DNA from: Pseudomonadota bacterium
Lineage (GTDB): Bacteria; Pseudomonadota; Gammaproteobacteria; Burkholderiales; Sulfuricellaceae
Length of the DNA: 38,526 bases
Direction: 5' to 3'
Assembly (NCBI GenBank): GCA_021792335.1
Contig: JAJYUW010000008.1
Location: 1 to 38,526 of the forward strand
Part shown: positions 8,139 through 16,915 of the stretch, in pieces
How the letters are laid out: the number at the start of each line of letters is the position of its first letter
Position numbering within the stretch: the first letter of the stretch is position 1
The notes under the pieces: model-generated
The model's database searches: none
What the model was told of the DNA's origin: nothing
Seen by the model: the letters and a program-made list of their open reading frames with translations, nothing else
Translations under genes and position numbers: made by a program

Positions 8139-10697
8139 ATGAAGCAAGGGTCTACATTCGTCATCGAGGTCAACCCGAAAATTCCGCGCAAGCTGCTGCG
8201 CCTGGAAGAGCTGGCTAACAATCTCTGGTACAGCTGGGACAAGCCGACACGAACCTTGTTTGCACGCCTCTACCCCAGCTTGTGGGATGCGGTGGGGCAC
8301 AACCCCAAGGTGTTCCTGCGCCGGGTTGACGAGAACCGCCTGGTGGAGGCGGCGGAAGACCAGGTTTTTCTCGCTACCGTGAACCGCGTGCTGTCGGCTT
8401 ACGACACGTATCACAACGAACCGCTGCGCCGTAGCAGTAACCACGAACAGTTCCAGGAAGGCGACCTGATCGCTTACTTCTGTGCCGAGTTCGGCTTTCA
8501 CGAGAGCTTTCCCATCTATTCCGGCGGCCTCGGCATTCTTGCCGGCGATCACTGCAAGGCGGCGAGCGACCTGCGCCTGCCCTTCGTCGGCGTCGGCCTG
8601 CTTTATCGCCAGGGGTACTTCTCCCAGATCATAGATGGCGAAGGCAACCAGATCGCCACCTACACCGATTCGGATTTCGAGGATCTGGCCATTATCCCCG
8701 CCCAGGGAGAGGATGGCAGAGAGGTGCATGTTCCAGTCGCTCTGCCCGGGCGGGAGGTGATGGTCAAGGTATGGCAGGCCCGTATCGGACATGTCACCCT
8801 GTACCTGCTCGATACCGACCTCGAGGCAAACACGCCCGAGGATCGCGACATCGCCCATCAGCTCTATGGCGGCGACCGCAACATGCGCATCATGCAGGAG
8901 ATCATACTTGGCGTCGGCGGGGTGCTCGCCCTCAAGGCCCTTGGGCTCAAGCCCACGGTGTGGCATATAAACGAGGGCCATGCCGCCTTCCTGGTGCTGG
9001 AGCGCGCCCGCCACCTGGCCGCCGGGGGGCTGGATTTTGCCGGCGCACTGGAAGCGGCCGCAGCCAATACCGTGTTCACCACCCATACGCCGGTGCCCGC
9101 GGGGCACGACCAGTTTGCTGAAAACATGGTATGGGATTATTTCCAGTACATGTGCCACGAGCTGAAAATCGGCAAGGAGGAATTCCTCGCCCTGGGCAGG
9201 ACGCCGGACGGACCGGATTTCAACATGACGGCCCTGGCGCTCAACGGCTCCCGTTTTCATAACGGCGTCAGCCAGATCCATGGCGACGTGTCATCGCGCA
9301 TCTGCGCCAGCCAGTGGCCGCAGGTGATGCCCGATGAAAACCCGATGAGCTATGTCACCAACGGTGTGCACGTGCCCACTTTTCTGGCGCAGGAATGGAT
9401 CGACCTGTTCGACAATGTATTCGGCTACGAATGGCGGCACCGCCTTTCCGACCAGAGCTACTGGACGCGCATCGACGAGATTCCGGACCAGCTGTTCTGG
9501 AGCGTGCGCCAGTCGCTCAAGTCGCAAATGCTTCAACTGGTGCGCGCCCGCATCAGCGAACAGCATTTCCGCAACCACGGCTCCGAGGCCCATCTCGACC
9601 GGCTGCTGAAGTATGTCGACCCCTACAATCCGAATGTGCTCACGATAGGCTTTGCCCGCCGCTTCGCCACTTACAAGCGCGCTGCGCTGCTGTTTGAGAA
9701 CATCGAATGGCTGAGCCAGATCATTTCCGAGTCCGACCGTCCGGTGCTATTCCTCTTCGCCGGCAAGGCGCACCCTGCCGACCATCCCGGCCAGGATCTG
9801 ATCCGGCAGATTCAGAATATCTCCCGCGTGCCGGAATTCGAAGGCAAGGTGCTGCTGGTGGAAGGCTATGATCTGGGGCTGGCGCGCCGTCTGGTGGCGG
9901 GTGTGGACGTATGGCTCAACAATCCGGTTTACCCGCTCGAGGCGAGCGGCACATCGGGCATGAAGGCGGGCATCAACGGCGCCATCAATTTAAGCGTGCT
10001 GGACGGCTGGTGGGGAGAAGGCTACGATGGCACCAACGGCTGGGCGATCAAGCCGGCACCCACCTACCTGGATGACTACCGCCGCAACAAGGAAGACAGC
10101 CAGACCCTGTACGAGATTTTGCAGGACAGCGTCGTTCCCCATTATTACAGCCGCGGAAAAATGGGCTACTCGCCGGAATGGCTCAAGCGCTCCAAGCGCT
10201 CCATGGCCACCCTGTTGCCGCGCTTCAATTCAAATCGCATGGTGGGCGAATATGTTTCCCGCTTTTACCTGCCAGCCAGCCGCCAGGGGGCGCTGTACGC
10301 CCGGAAAGGGTACGAAAACGCGAAGCGCCTTTCGGCCTGGAAAAGGAGGGTCCGCACGGCATGGCAGGGCGTCGAAATCCGCCGCCTGGATGAGCCGAAG
10401 AAGCGCATTCAGTTCGGTGACAATGTGCATTTTGAAGTGGCCCTGAAGCTGAACGGCCTGGTTCCGGAAGATATAGTGGTCGAACTGCTGATGCGGCGTC
10501 CGACCCGCAAAGAGATGAAGGATTACCTGCACTTCAGTTTTGCGTTCCAGGGCGTCATGGAGGCGACTGGCGAGCACCTCTTCGTCCTTGACCTGGCTCC
10601 CGAACACTGCGGCCGGCAGGATTACAAGATCCGCGTTTACCCCTGGGATGAGATGTTGACCCATCCGCTGGAAATGGGGCTGATGGTGTGGCTTTAA
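8139..10697 (+). CDS. glgP: Alpha-glucan phosphorylase (DUF3417-containing GlgP type)
   Basis: 852 aa, ATG 8139. An N-terminal DUF3417 domain (about 10-120, with RLEELANNLWYSWDKPTR) precedes the phosphorylase body (YSGGLGILAGDHCKAASDL, HINEGHAAF, TNGVHVPTF). The PLP-binding lysine is K609 in EASGTSGMKAGINGA. The C-terminal 100 or so residues (KRIQFGDNVHFEVALKLNG) form a beta-rich extension typical of this subgroup. The enzyme phosphorolyses alpha-1,4-glucan to glucose-1-phosphate in the cytoplasm. It converges with glgA, the biosynthetic partner, and the two stop codons overlap (10694-10697), so breakdown and synthesis genes here are adjacent but on separate transcripts. Confidence 0.94.
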   Translation: MKQGSTFVIEVNPKIPRKLLRLEELANNLWYSWDKPTRTLFARLYPSLWDAVGHNPKVFLRRVDENRLVEAAEDQVFLATVNRVLSAYDTYHNEPLRRSSNHEQFQEGDLIAYFCAEFGFHESFPIYSGGLGILAGDHCKAASDLRLPFVGVGLLYRQGYFSQIIDGEGNQIATYTDSDFEDLAIIPAQGEDGREVHVPVALPGREVMVKVWQARIGHVTLYLLDTDLEANTPEDRDIAHQLYGGDRNMRIMQEIILGVGGVLALKALGLKPTVWHINEGHAAFLVLERARHLAAGGLDFAGALEAAAANTVFTTHTPVPAGHDQFAENMVWDYFQYMCHELKIGKEEFLALGRTPDGPDFNMTALALNGSRFHNGVSQIHGDVSSRICASQWPQVMPDENPMSYVTNGVHVPTFLAQEWIDLFDNVFGYEWRHRLSDQSYWTRIDEIPDQLFWSVRQSLKSQMLQLVRARISEQHFRNHGSEAHLDRLLKYVDPYNPNVLTIGFARRFATYKRAALLFENIEWLSQIISESDRPVLFLFAGKAHPADHPGQDLIRQIQNISRVPEFEGKVLLVEGYDLGLARRLVAGVDVWLNNPVYPLEASGTSGMKAGINGAINLSVLDGWWGEGYDGTNGWAIKPAPTYLDDYRRNKEDSQTLYEILQDSVVPHYYSRGKMGYSPEWLKRSKRSMATLLPRFNSNRMVGEYVSRFYLPASRQGALYARKGYENAKRLSAWKRRVRTAWQGVEIRRLDEPKKRIQFGDNVHFEVALKLNGLVPEDIVVELLMRRPTRKEMKDYLHFSFAFQGVMEATGEHLFVLDLAPEHCGRQDYKIRVYPWDEMLTHPLEMGLMVWL

Positions 10698-12220
10698 GAA
10701 AGTCCTGAGTTCTGAGTGGAAAGTCCGAGTAGTTGAGACTCAGAACTCAGAACCGCTCCGTAGAGCGCCAGGTAATCTGCGGCACTTTTTTCCCAACTGA
10801 AATCCCGCTCCATGCCGTTGCGCAGCAGGCTGCGCCATGTCGCATGGTCGCGGTAGACGGCGAGCGCGCGCCTGACGCAGGCGTGCAAATCCCCGGCAGT
10901 CATATGCCTGAAGACAAAACCGGTGGCGCTGTGGTCGGCCAGCGTCCTTGGGTTGGCATCGACCACCGTGTCGGATAGCCCGCCGGTGGCGTGCACCACC
11001 GGTGGCGTGCCATAGCGCTGGCTGTACATCTGGTTCAGGCCGCATGGCTCGAAGCGTGACGGCATCAGGAACAGGTCCGCGCCCGCCTCGATCAGATGCG
11101 AAAGGCCCTCGTCAAAGCCGATCATCGCTGCCACCTTACCCGGATGCGCCCGGGCGAGCTTTCTGAACCCTTCTTCCAGGACCGCATCGCCCGTTCCCAG
11201 CAGCACGATCTGCACCGGCTCTTCAAGCAGATGCGGCGCGACTTTCAATAGCAGGTCCAGCCCCTTCTGGTGGGTGATGCGGCTGATTATGCCGAGCAGC
11301 GGGGTAGCCGGGTCGAGGGCTAGCCCCATTTTTTCCTGCAGGACACGCTTGTTGGCGGCCTTGCCAGCTATATTGTCAGCGTCGTAAGCCTGAATCAGGT
11401 GCCGGTCGGTGGCGGGGTTCCAGTCCTTGGTGTCGATGCCGTTGACGATGCCGGTAAGTTGCTTGCGGCGGTGGGCAAGCAACCCCTGCATGCCGAAGCC
11501 GAGCGGCTCTTTCTGGATTTCCCGCGCATAGTTCGGGCTGACGGTGGTGATGTGGTCGGCGTAATACAACCCAGCCTTGAGGAAGGAAAAGTTGCCGTAA
11601 AATTCCACCCCTTCCATGTTGAAGCATTCCGGTGGCAGGCCGACCTGGTCAAAGGTCTGCGCGGGAAAGATGCCCTGAAAGGCGAGGTTGTGGATGGTCA
11701 TCACCGATGCCGCTTTTTTCCTGCCCGGCGCAAAATGCAACAGGGCGGGTGCGAGCCCGCTCTGCCAGTCATTGCAGTGAACGATGCCGGGGCGAAACGA
11801 CAAGGGCGACGCGTCGCTGCCAAGGATTGCGCCGATGCGGGAGAGCAGGGCGAAACGCCGGGCGTTGTCGGGCCAGTCGGTGCCGGATGGATCCTGGTAG
11901 GGGCTGCCGTCGCGCTGGTAGAGCGCGGGGCAGTCGATGATAAAAAGCGGCACGCCGCTGCCCGGCAGCTTGGCCGAAATCAGGCGCGCCTCACCGGTTT
12001 CCGGAAGATCGTGGAAGACATGGAGCAGCCGCTTGTTCTTGATCCCGGCGAGCACTTTCGGGTAGCCCGGCACCAGAACCCGGACATCCGCACCCAGTTC
12101 ACGCAGGGCGGCGGGAAGCGAGCCGCTGACATCAGCCAGTCCCCCGGTCTTGATCAGGGGGTAGATTTCAGGGGTGACGAAAAGAACTTTGGGCGTGGCG
12201 GACAAGGCGTTTTTTTTCAC
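10694..12220 (-). CDS. glgA: Glycogen synthase (ADP-glucose:starch glucosyltransferase)
   Basis: 508 aa, ATG 12220. The GT5 N-terminal motif KTGGLADVSGSLP begins at K24, the ADP-glucose lysine. The GT-B C-terminal domain contains ISRITHQKGLDLL and the nucleotide-sugar motif MPSRFEPCGLNQMYSQRYGT. It elongates alpha-1,4-glucan from ADP-glucose. The usual family end is around LYGAVL; here 18 more residues (491-508, rich in Ser, Gln and Leu) are encoded by a 13-bp inverted repeat at 10705-10750, so the tail looks like an acquired repeat sequence. Its promoter has a perfect extended -10 (12256-12261). Confidence 0.95.
   Translation of the reverse strand: MKKNALSATPKVLFVTPEIYPLIKTGGLADVSGSLPAALRELGADVRVLVPGYPKVLAGIKNKRLLHVFHDLPETGEARLISAKLPGSGVPLFIIDCPALYQRDGSPYQDPSGTDWPDNARRFALLSRIGAILGSDASPLSFRPGIVHCNDWQSGLAPALLHFAPGRKKAASVMTIHNLAFQGIFPAQTFDQVGLPPECFNMEGVEFYGNFSFLKAGLYYADHITTVSPNYAREIQKEPLGFGMQGLLAHRRKQLTGIVNGIDTKDWNPATDRHLIQAYDADNIAGKAANKRVLQEKMGLALDPATPLLGIISRITHQKGLDLLLKVAPHLLEEPVQIVLLGTGDAVLEEGFRKLARAHPGKVAAMIGFDEGLSHLIEAGADLFLMPSRFEPCGLNQMYSQRYGTPPVVHATGGLSDTVVDANPRTLADHSATGFVFRHMTAGDLHACVRRALAVYRDHATWRSLLRNGMERDFSWEKSAADYLALYGAVLSSESQLLGLSTQNSGLS
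10705..10750. repeat. Perfect 13-bp inverted repeat spanning the glgA 3' end; possible bidirectional terminator
   Basis: CTGAGTTCTGAGT (10705-10717) and ACTCAGAACTCAG (10738-10750) are exact reverse complements separated by 20 nt. It lies immediately after the glgP stop codon and inside the last codons of glgA. No T-run follows in either direction. The CTGAGTTCTGAGT type of sequence is a familiar interspersed palindrome in proteobacterial genomes, by my recollection. Confidence 0.8.
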
Positions 12221-12255
12221 TGCACTATATTCTTTGGAAATAGTTACAGACTTGA

Positions 12256-12285
12256 ATTATAGCAGACCCTTGTTGCCGCCAACAA
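12256..12285 (-). promoter_or_regulatory. glgA promoter with extended -10 and overlapping dyad
   Basis: Reading on the minus strand, TGCTATAAT gives a perfect TATAAT (12256-12261) with a TGn extension. TTGTTG (12280-12285) is an 18-bp-spaced -35. The dyad TTGTTG-CCGC-CAACAA (12270-12285) overlaps the -35 and could be a repressor site. The start codon is 35 bp downstream of the -10 box. Confidence 0.6.
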
Positions 12286-12392
12286 AGGAGAGGCTGCCCT
12301 GTTTGGCGGGGCGAGCTGCGGTTGGATTTTTTCGGGTCAAAAGCGTTTCCCGAATTTCCGCCATGCCGGTTAGGTTAAACCCGGATTATCCA

Positions 12393-14243
12393 TTAAGCGT
12401 CGTTCCTGGCTATTTCTGCTGAAGGCGCCACTGTCGGAGTGTAGTCGGGCCACGGCTCGCCGTCCGGCAGCACAGGTCCGCGGCATTCCGGGAAGATGCG
12501 GTTCTTGCAGCCACGGCAGACGGCCGGGTCGAGGGTGAAATAGATGGCATGGGTCACGTTGGATCGGGCCGGGAAGAAGCCGCCCACGCCGATGTCTTTC
12601 AGGTAATCTCCCTTGCTCAGGAATTTGTACACATTGTCCTTGAGTCGGTAGAAGTACAGGCCGCCGCCCATTTTCCTGCGCCGCTTCGCTTCCTGCGCCA
12701 GCATTTCCGCGCCGGCCACGTCGACGAAATTGATGCCGCTGGCCATGATGACCACGGTTTTCTGCAATGGGTTGGCTTCGTCGATCTGCAGCAGCCCGCC
12801 CTGGATGTGATCGACTGCGCCAAAGAAGATGGAGCCGTTGATGCGCATCATCCGCACCTGGGGGCATTCCTTGTGGCCCTTGGCATCCTCGAAGTGGTAG
12901 GCGCCTTCTACGCCGGCAGGCACCACGGGCGCCATGGAGGGGCGGGAAACGCGATACAGGTAAAGGATCAGCGATACCATGATGCCGACGAAAATGCCTT
13001 TTTCCAGGTTGATCAGGGTGCCGATCAAGGTGATCCAGAGCACCAGCGTTTCGGAGCGGCTGGTGCGCCAGATGCTGCCGATGTGATGAAAGTCGATCAA
13101 ACCCCATGCCACCAGGAACAGAATGCCGGCCATGGCCGCGGTGGGCAGATAGGCGGCGAGCGGCGCCACCAGGAGCACAGTCAGCGCCAGCGCGATGGCG
13201 GCGAACACCGTGGCGAGCGGGGTGATGGCGCCGGAAGCGTAGTTTACGCCGCTGCGGTTGAAGGAGCCGCTGGAAGCGTAGGCGGAAAAAAAGCTGCCGA
13301 CAATGTTGGACAAACCCTGGCCGATGAATTCCTGATTGCCGTCGATGCGCTGCTCGGATCTGGTTGCGATGGCACGCCCGATGGAGACCGCCTCGGTCAG
13401 CGCCAGCATGGTAACCACCAGCGCTGGGAAGAACATGTGAACCAGCGTGTTATAGGAAAAATCCGGATGAGAGAGCGGCGGCAGGTGCGAGGGCAGCGCG
13501 CCGACTGTCTTGATGTGGGTCGTGTCGAAGCCTTCCAGGGCGGTGAGAAGATAGGCGATCAGGCTGCCCACGACCATGGCCACGATCATGTAGGGAAGTT
13601 TCGGCAGGAATCGCTTGGCAAGTATGCCGGTGATCAGGGTGATCAGGCCGATGCTGGTGACCCAGGGATTGAGGTCGCCAATTTGCAGAAACAACTGGTG
13701 GATGGTTTCAATAAACGTCGTCCCGCGCGGGATTTTGATGCCGAAAAAGTTTTTGATCTGGCTGGCGGCGATCAGGATCGCTGCGCCGGCGGTGAAGCCC
13801 AACACCACGGTGTGAGAGATGAAATTGACCAGAACCCCCATGCGCGCAAGCCCCAGAACGAGCTGAAACACGCCGGTGAGAAAGGTGAGGGTCAGCACCA
13901 TGCTGACGAATTCGGGGGTGCCGGGCGCGGCGACATGGGAAACCGAGGCGAATACGGCAATCGAAATCGCGGTGGTGGGGCCGGACACCAGATGCCAGCT
14001 GGAGCCGAACAGGGCCGCGACAATCGCCGGCATCATCGCGGCGTAGAGGCCGTATTCCGGCGGCAGTCCGGCAATGGTGGCGAATGCCACGCCCTGCGGT
14101 AGAACGATCAGGGCGCCCGTAACCCCGGCGGTCAGATCGGCGCGGAGAGCATCTTTGGTGACCATGGGCCACCAGCGCAGGAAAGGAAATACTCGGTACA
14201 GCCAAAGCCTGCATGAGGGGCGGTTCGCTAACATGGTTTCCAA
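12393..14243 (-). CDS. SulP family inorganic anion transporter with STAS domain
   Basis: 616 aa from TTG 14243, chosen because AGGGAG sits 7 bp upstream; ATG 14234 (fourth codon) is the alternative. The SulP signature region (LTAGVTGALIVLPQGVAFAT, PPEYGLYAAMMPAIVAALFG, SGPTTAISI) and about 12-14 membrane helices are followed by a STAS domain (about 440-560). After STAS there is a Cys-containing tail (CRGCKNRIFPEC, then a Pro-rich end). SulP proteins carry sulfate, bicarbonate or related anions through the inner membrane. It is divergent from the chromate resistance genes across a 195-bp AT-rich gap; since chromate is a sulfate mimic, a link is plausible. Substrate not determined. Confidence 0.92.
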   Translation of the reverse strand: METMLANRPSCRLWLYRVFPFLRWWPMVTKDALRADLTAGVTGALIVLPQGVAFATIAGLPPEYGLYAAMMPAIVAALFGSSWHLVSGPTTAISIAVFASVSHVAAPGTPEFVSMVLTLTFLTGVFQLVLGLARMGVLVNFISHTVVLGFTAGAAILIAASQIKNFFGIKIPRGTTFIETIHQLFLQIGDLNPWVTSIGLITLITGILAKRFLPKLPYMIVAMVVGSLIAYLLTALEGFDTTHIKTVGALPSHLPPLSHPDFSYNTLVHMFFPALVVTMLALTEAVSIGRAIATRSEQRIDGNQEFIGQGLSNIVGSFFSAYASSGSFNRSGVNYASGAITPLATVFAAIALALTVLLVAPLAAYLPTAAMAGILFLVAWGLIDFHHIGSIWRTSRSETLVLWITLIGTLINLEKGIFVGIMVSLILYLYRVSRPSMAPVVPAGVEGAYHFEDAKGHKECPQVRMMRINGSIFFGAVDHIQGGLLQIDEANPLQKTVVIMASGINFVDVAGAEMLAQEAKRRRKMGGGLYFYRLKDNVYKFLSKGDYLKDIGVGGFFPARSNVTHAIYFTLDPAVCRGCKNRIFPECRGPVLPDGEPWPDYTPTVAPSAEIARNDA

Positions 14244-14438
14244 AATGTAACTCCCTGAAATTAATTTAGAATTAGTCTATATATAAGCCTTTTATTATCC
14301 TATCTTTAATGAGTCTTCGCAAGGCTTGTTGGATGGGCGTCAAATGGCGTGTCGTGTCCGAGATAAAAATAAAAAATGTTTATAACAAAACAAATAGGTG
14401 TAGAATATGTTACAAAATAGTGATAGGAGTGCGGGATT
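14244..14438. promoter_or_regulatory. AT-rich divergent control region between SulP and chrB
   Basis: The 195-bp gap is much more AT-rich than its flanks. Toward chrB, TAGAAT (14401-14406) is a candidate -10, with a near-dyad TGTTTATAACA (14377-14387) upstream that may be an operator. Toward SulP, GATAAT- and TATATA-like sequences (about 14277-14300, minus strand) are candidate -10 elements. AAGCCTT/AAGGCTT arms lie about 30 nt apart near 14284-14326. ChrB is a known family of chromate-responsive regulators and could act here, but no binding site is established. Confidence 0.45.
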
Positions 14439-15395
14439 TTGAAATCTTTGTTCAGTACTGAAAAATGGTTGGCCCTGGTCGTGAGTTTGCCGACCTCGAG
14501 TACCGCATTACGCATGCGGGTGTGGCGTGCGCTAAAAGCACTTGGATGTGCCGTGTTGCGCGATGGCGTCTACTTGCTTCCCGCCGGGCGGGGGTTGAGG
14601 CAGGCTTTGCGCATGCACGCGGAAGAAATCAAGCAGGGCGGCGGAAATGCCTATTTGTTGAATGTCACCAATCCGTCCACCGAGGAGAAATCGGATTTCC
14701 AGGGCCTGTTTGACCGCCGAGAGGAATACCGCGAACTGGTGCGACGGATCGGTGCGTTCCAGGCGGGGTTTGCGGCGCTTGACGCAAATGCCGCACGGCG
14801 TCAGCTCAAGCTGCTGCGGCGTGACCTGGAAGCGCTGGTGGCGGTGGACTATTTTCCGGGGGCGGGGAAAGCGAATGCGGAAGACGCGCTGACTGAAGCC
14901 GAGGCGGTTTTTCTTGCCAGGATGACGCCGGGAGAGCCAGGCGCCACCCCCGGTGCGGTCAAGCCGCGCAAGAAGTCGGCGTACCGGAACCGCCTTTGGG
15001 CCACCCGCCGTCATTTGTGGGTGGACCGTATGGCGAGTGCCTGGTTGATCCGCCGCTTCATCGATCCGCAGGCGCGTTTCATGTGGCTGGAGGCGCCGGA
15101 AGATTGCCCGCCACAGGCTGTGGGGTTCGATTTTAACGGTGCCGATTTTACCCATGTCGGCAACCGGGTGACGTTCGAGGTACTGCTGGCCAGTTTCGGG
15201 CTGGAGTCTGATGCGGCCCTGGTGAAGATGGGCGGCCTGGTGCATTGTCTCGATGTGGGCGGCACGCCGGTGGCGGAAGCGGCCGGGGTGGAGATGGTGC
15301 TGGCCGGTATTAGGCAGCGCTGCGCGGATGACGATGCGTTGCTGGCGAACGTATCGGCGATTTTTGATTCGTTGTATGCGGGTTTGACTGAATAA
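14439..15395 (+). CDS. chrB: ChrB-type chromate resistance regulator
   Basis: 318 aa. The start is TTG 14439, with AGGAG (14425-14429) nine bases upstream; no in-frame ATG fits. The N-terminal part (KWLALVVSLPTSSTALRMRV, LRDGVYLLPAG) is the ChrB N-terminal domain and the C-terminal part from about 185 (NRLWATRRHLWVDRMASAWL, IRRFIDPQARFMWL) is the ChrB C-terminal domain. ChrB is reported in other bacteria as a chromate-sensing regulator of the chr operon. chrA follows 46 bp later in the same direction. Confidence 0.9.
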   Translation: MKSLFSTEKWLALVVSLPTSSTALRMRVWRALKALGCAVLRDGVYLLPAGRGLRQALRMHAEEIKQGGGNAYLLNVTNPSTEEKSDFQGLFDRREEYRELVRRIGAFQAGFAALDANAARRQLKLLRRDLEALVAVDYFPGAGKANAEDALTEAEAVFLARMTPGEPGATPGAVKPRKKSAYRNRLWATRRHLWVDRMASAWLIRRFIDPQARFMWLEAPEDCPPQAVGFDFNGADFTHVGNRVTFEVLLASFGLESDAALVKMGGLVHCLDVGGTPVAEAAGVEMVLAGIRQRCADDDALLANVSAIFDSLYAGLTE

Positions 15396-15441
15396 CCAAG
15401 CGTTCTTTGCAGTGAGAACAATTTTTTAAAGGAGAGCCCTC

Positions 15442-16776
15442 ATGTCTGAAAATACCGCACCCCCCGCGCCGACGCTCGGCGAGGCCCTCAAGTACTGGCT
15501 CAAGCTCGGCTTCATCAGCTTCGGCGGCCCCGCCGGGCAGATTTCGATGATGCATCAGGAGCTCGTCGAGCGGCGGCGCTGGATTTCCGAGCACCGCTAC
15601 CTGCACGCCCTCAACTACTGCATGCTGCTGCCGGGGCCGGAGGCGACCCAGCTCGCCATCTACATCAGCTGGCTGCTGCATGGCGTGCGCGGCGCGGTGG
15701 TGGCGGGGGTGCTGTTCTTCCTGCCGGCCTTCGTGCTGCTGTCCCTGCTGGCAGGCATCTATCTGGCCTTCGGCGACGTGCCCGCCGTGCAGGGCATCTT
15801 CTACGGCATCAAGCCCGCCGTCGTCGCCGTGGTGCTGTTTGCCGCCTGGCGCATCGGCGCGCGTGCGCTGAAGAACGAGGTGCTGATGGGGATTGCGGCG
15901 CTGGCCTTTATCGGCATCTTCTTTTTCCGGATCGACTTTCCCTGGATCGTGCTGGCTGCCGGCCTGCTCGGCGCGGTGGGCGGCAAGCTGATGCCGGCAA
16001 AGTTCAAGGGCGGCGGCAGCCACGGCCCCAGCCACAAGGCCTACGGCCCGGCGCTGATCGACGACGATACGCCGCCGCCGGCTCATGCCCGGTTTTCCTG
16101 GGGCAAGCTGACGCTGACGGTCGCGGTGTTCGTGCTGATCTGGCTCGCCGCCATGCTGGCGATCAGCGGTATGCCAGACCTGTACAACATGGGCGAGTTC
16201 TTCACCAAGGCCGCCTTCCTCACCATCGGCGGCGCTTATGCCGTGCTGCCCTATGTCTATCAGGGCGGTGTGGAGCACTTCGGCTGGCTGACCGGCCCGC
16301 AGATGATGGACGGCCTGGCGCTGGGCGAAACCACGCCGGGGCCGCTGATCATGGTGGTGACCTGGGTCGGCTATCTCGGCGGCGTCGCCAAGACAGTATT
16401 CGACAATCCCATCATCGCCGGCCTCGCCGGCGCGGGCGTCGCCACCTTCTTCACCTTCCTGCCAAGCTTCTTTTTCATCCTGGCCGGCGGGCCGCTGATC
16501 GAGGCGACGCGCGGCGAGCTGAAATTCACCGCGCCGCTGACCGCCATCACCGCGGCCGTGGTCGGCGTGATTCTCAATCTCGCCACCTTCTTCGCCTGGC
16601 ACACCTTCTGGCCCCAGGCCACCGAGGCCGCGCCCTTTGCCGGCCCATTCGACGCCCTCCCGGTGGTCGTCGCCATCGCCTCCTTCGTCGCGCTGTGGAA
16701 GTACAAGGCCGACATCATGAAGGTGATCGGCGCCTGTGCGGCCATCGGCCTGATTTACTCCTTCATTGCCTTCTAA
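15442..16776 (+). CDS. chrA: Chromate efflux transporter ChrA (two-domain CHR family)
   Basis: 444 aa, ATG 15442, with AAAGGAG just upstream. Two CHR domains: the first with SFGGPAGQISMMHQELVERR and LLPGPEATQLAIYISWLLHG (about 28-80), the second with IGGAYAVLPYVYQGGVEHFG and LGETTPGPLIMVVTWVGYLG (about 255-315), separated by a hydrophilic linker near 190-210 (GGGSHGPSHK). About 10-12 membrane helices. It exports chromate from the cytoplasm, driven by the proton motive force in studied members. The gene is noticeably richer in C and G than its chrB neighbour. Confidence 0.95.
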   Translation: MSENTAPPAPTLGEALKYWLKLGFISFGGPAGQISMMHQELVERRRWISEHRYLHALNYCMLLPGPEATQLAIYISWLLHGVRGAVVAGVLFFLPAFVLLSLLAGIYLAFGDVPAVQGIFYGIKPAVVAVVLFAAWRIGARALKNEVLMGIAALAFIGIFFFRIDFPWIVLAAGLLGAVGGKLMPAKFKGGGSHGPSHKAYGPALIDDDTPPPAHARFSWGKLTLTVAVFVLIWLAAMLAISGMPDLYNMGEFFTKAAFLTIGGAYAVLPYVYQGGVEHFGWLTGPQMMDGLALGETTPGPLIMVVTWVGYLGGVAKTVFDNPIIAGLAGAGVATFFTFLPSFFFILAGGPLIEATRGELKFTAPLTAITAAVVGVILNLATFFAWHTFWPQATEAAPFAGPFDALPVVVAIASFVALWKYKADIMKVIGACAAIGLIYSFIAF

Positions 16777-16786
16777 AGGAAACGCC

Positions 16787-16915
16787 ATGTCTTATGTGAT
16801 CAAACCGTTGTCCTGCGACCCCGGCGTCAAAAACGGTGCCCATGTCGATGCCTGCATGGACAACCTGAATCTGGCCGCCGCGTCGGCCGAACTCTCCTGC
16901 GCGCAAGGAGCATGA
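16787..16915 (+). pseudogene. chrC: Internally deleted chrC-like superoxide dismutase remnant (42 codons, still open)
   Basis: ATG 16787 follows AAGGA by 6 bp and sits 10 bp after chrA. The first 12 residues, MSYVIKPLSCDP, match the usual start of the Fe/Mn superoxide dismutases found in chromate operons. The rest, including HVDACMDNLNLAAASAEL, resembles the C-terminal end of the same family (YVDAFM-N-I-W-like). All metal ligands and the core of roughly 150 residues are missing, so it cannot be an active dismutase. The reading frame is intact and its stop overlaps the rhodanese start (ATGA at 16912), so it may still serve translational coupling. The family assignment is from memory of consensus and is the uncertain part; a novel microprotein is the alternative. 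Confidence 0.5.

Noticed and set aside
12549-14102. 517-codon plus-strand open frame
   Set aside because: Mirror of the SulP gene; its His/Gln/Asp/Gly-rich translation is typical of GC-rich antisense frames.
15310-16788. 492-codon minus-strand open frame
   Set aside because: Antisense to chrA, which has full ChrA motifs and a ribosome binding site.
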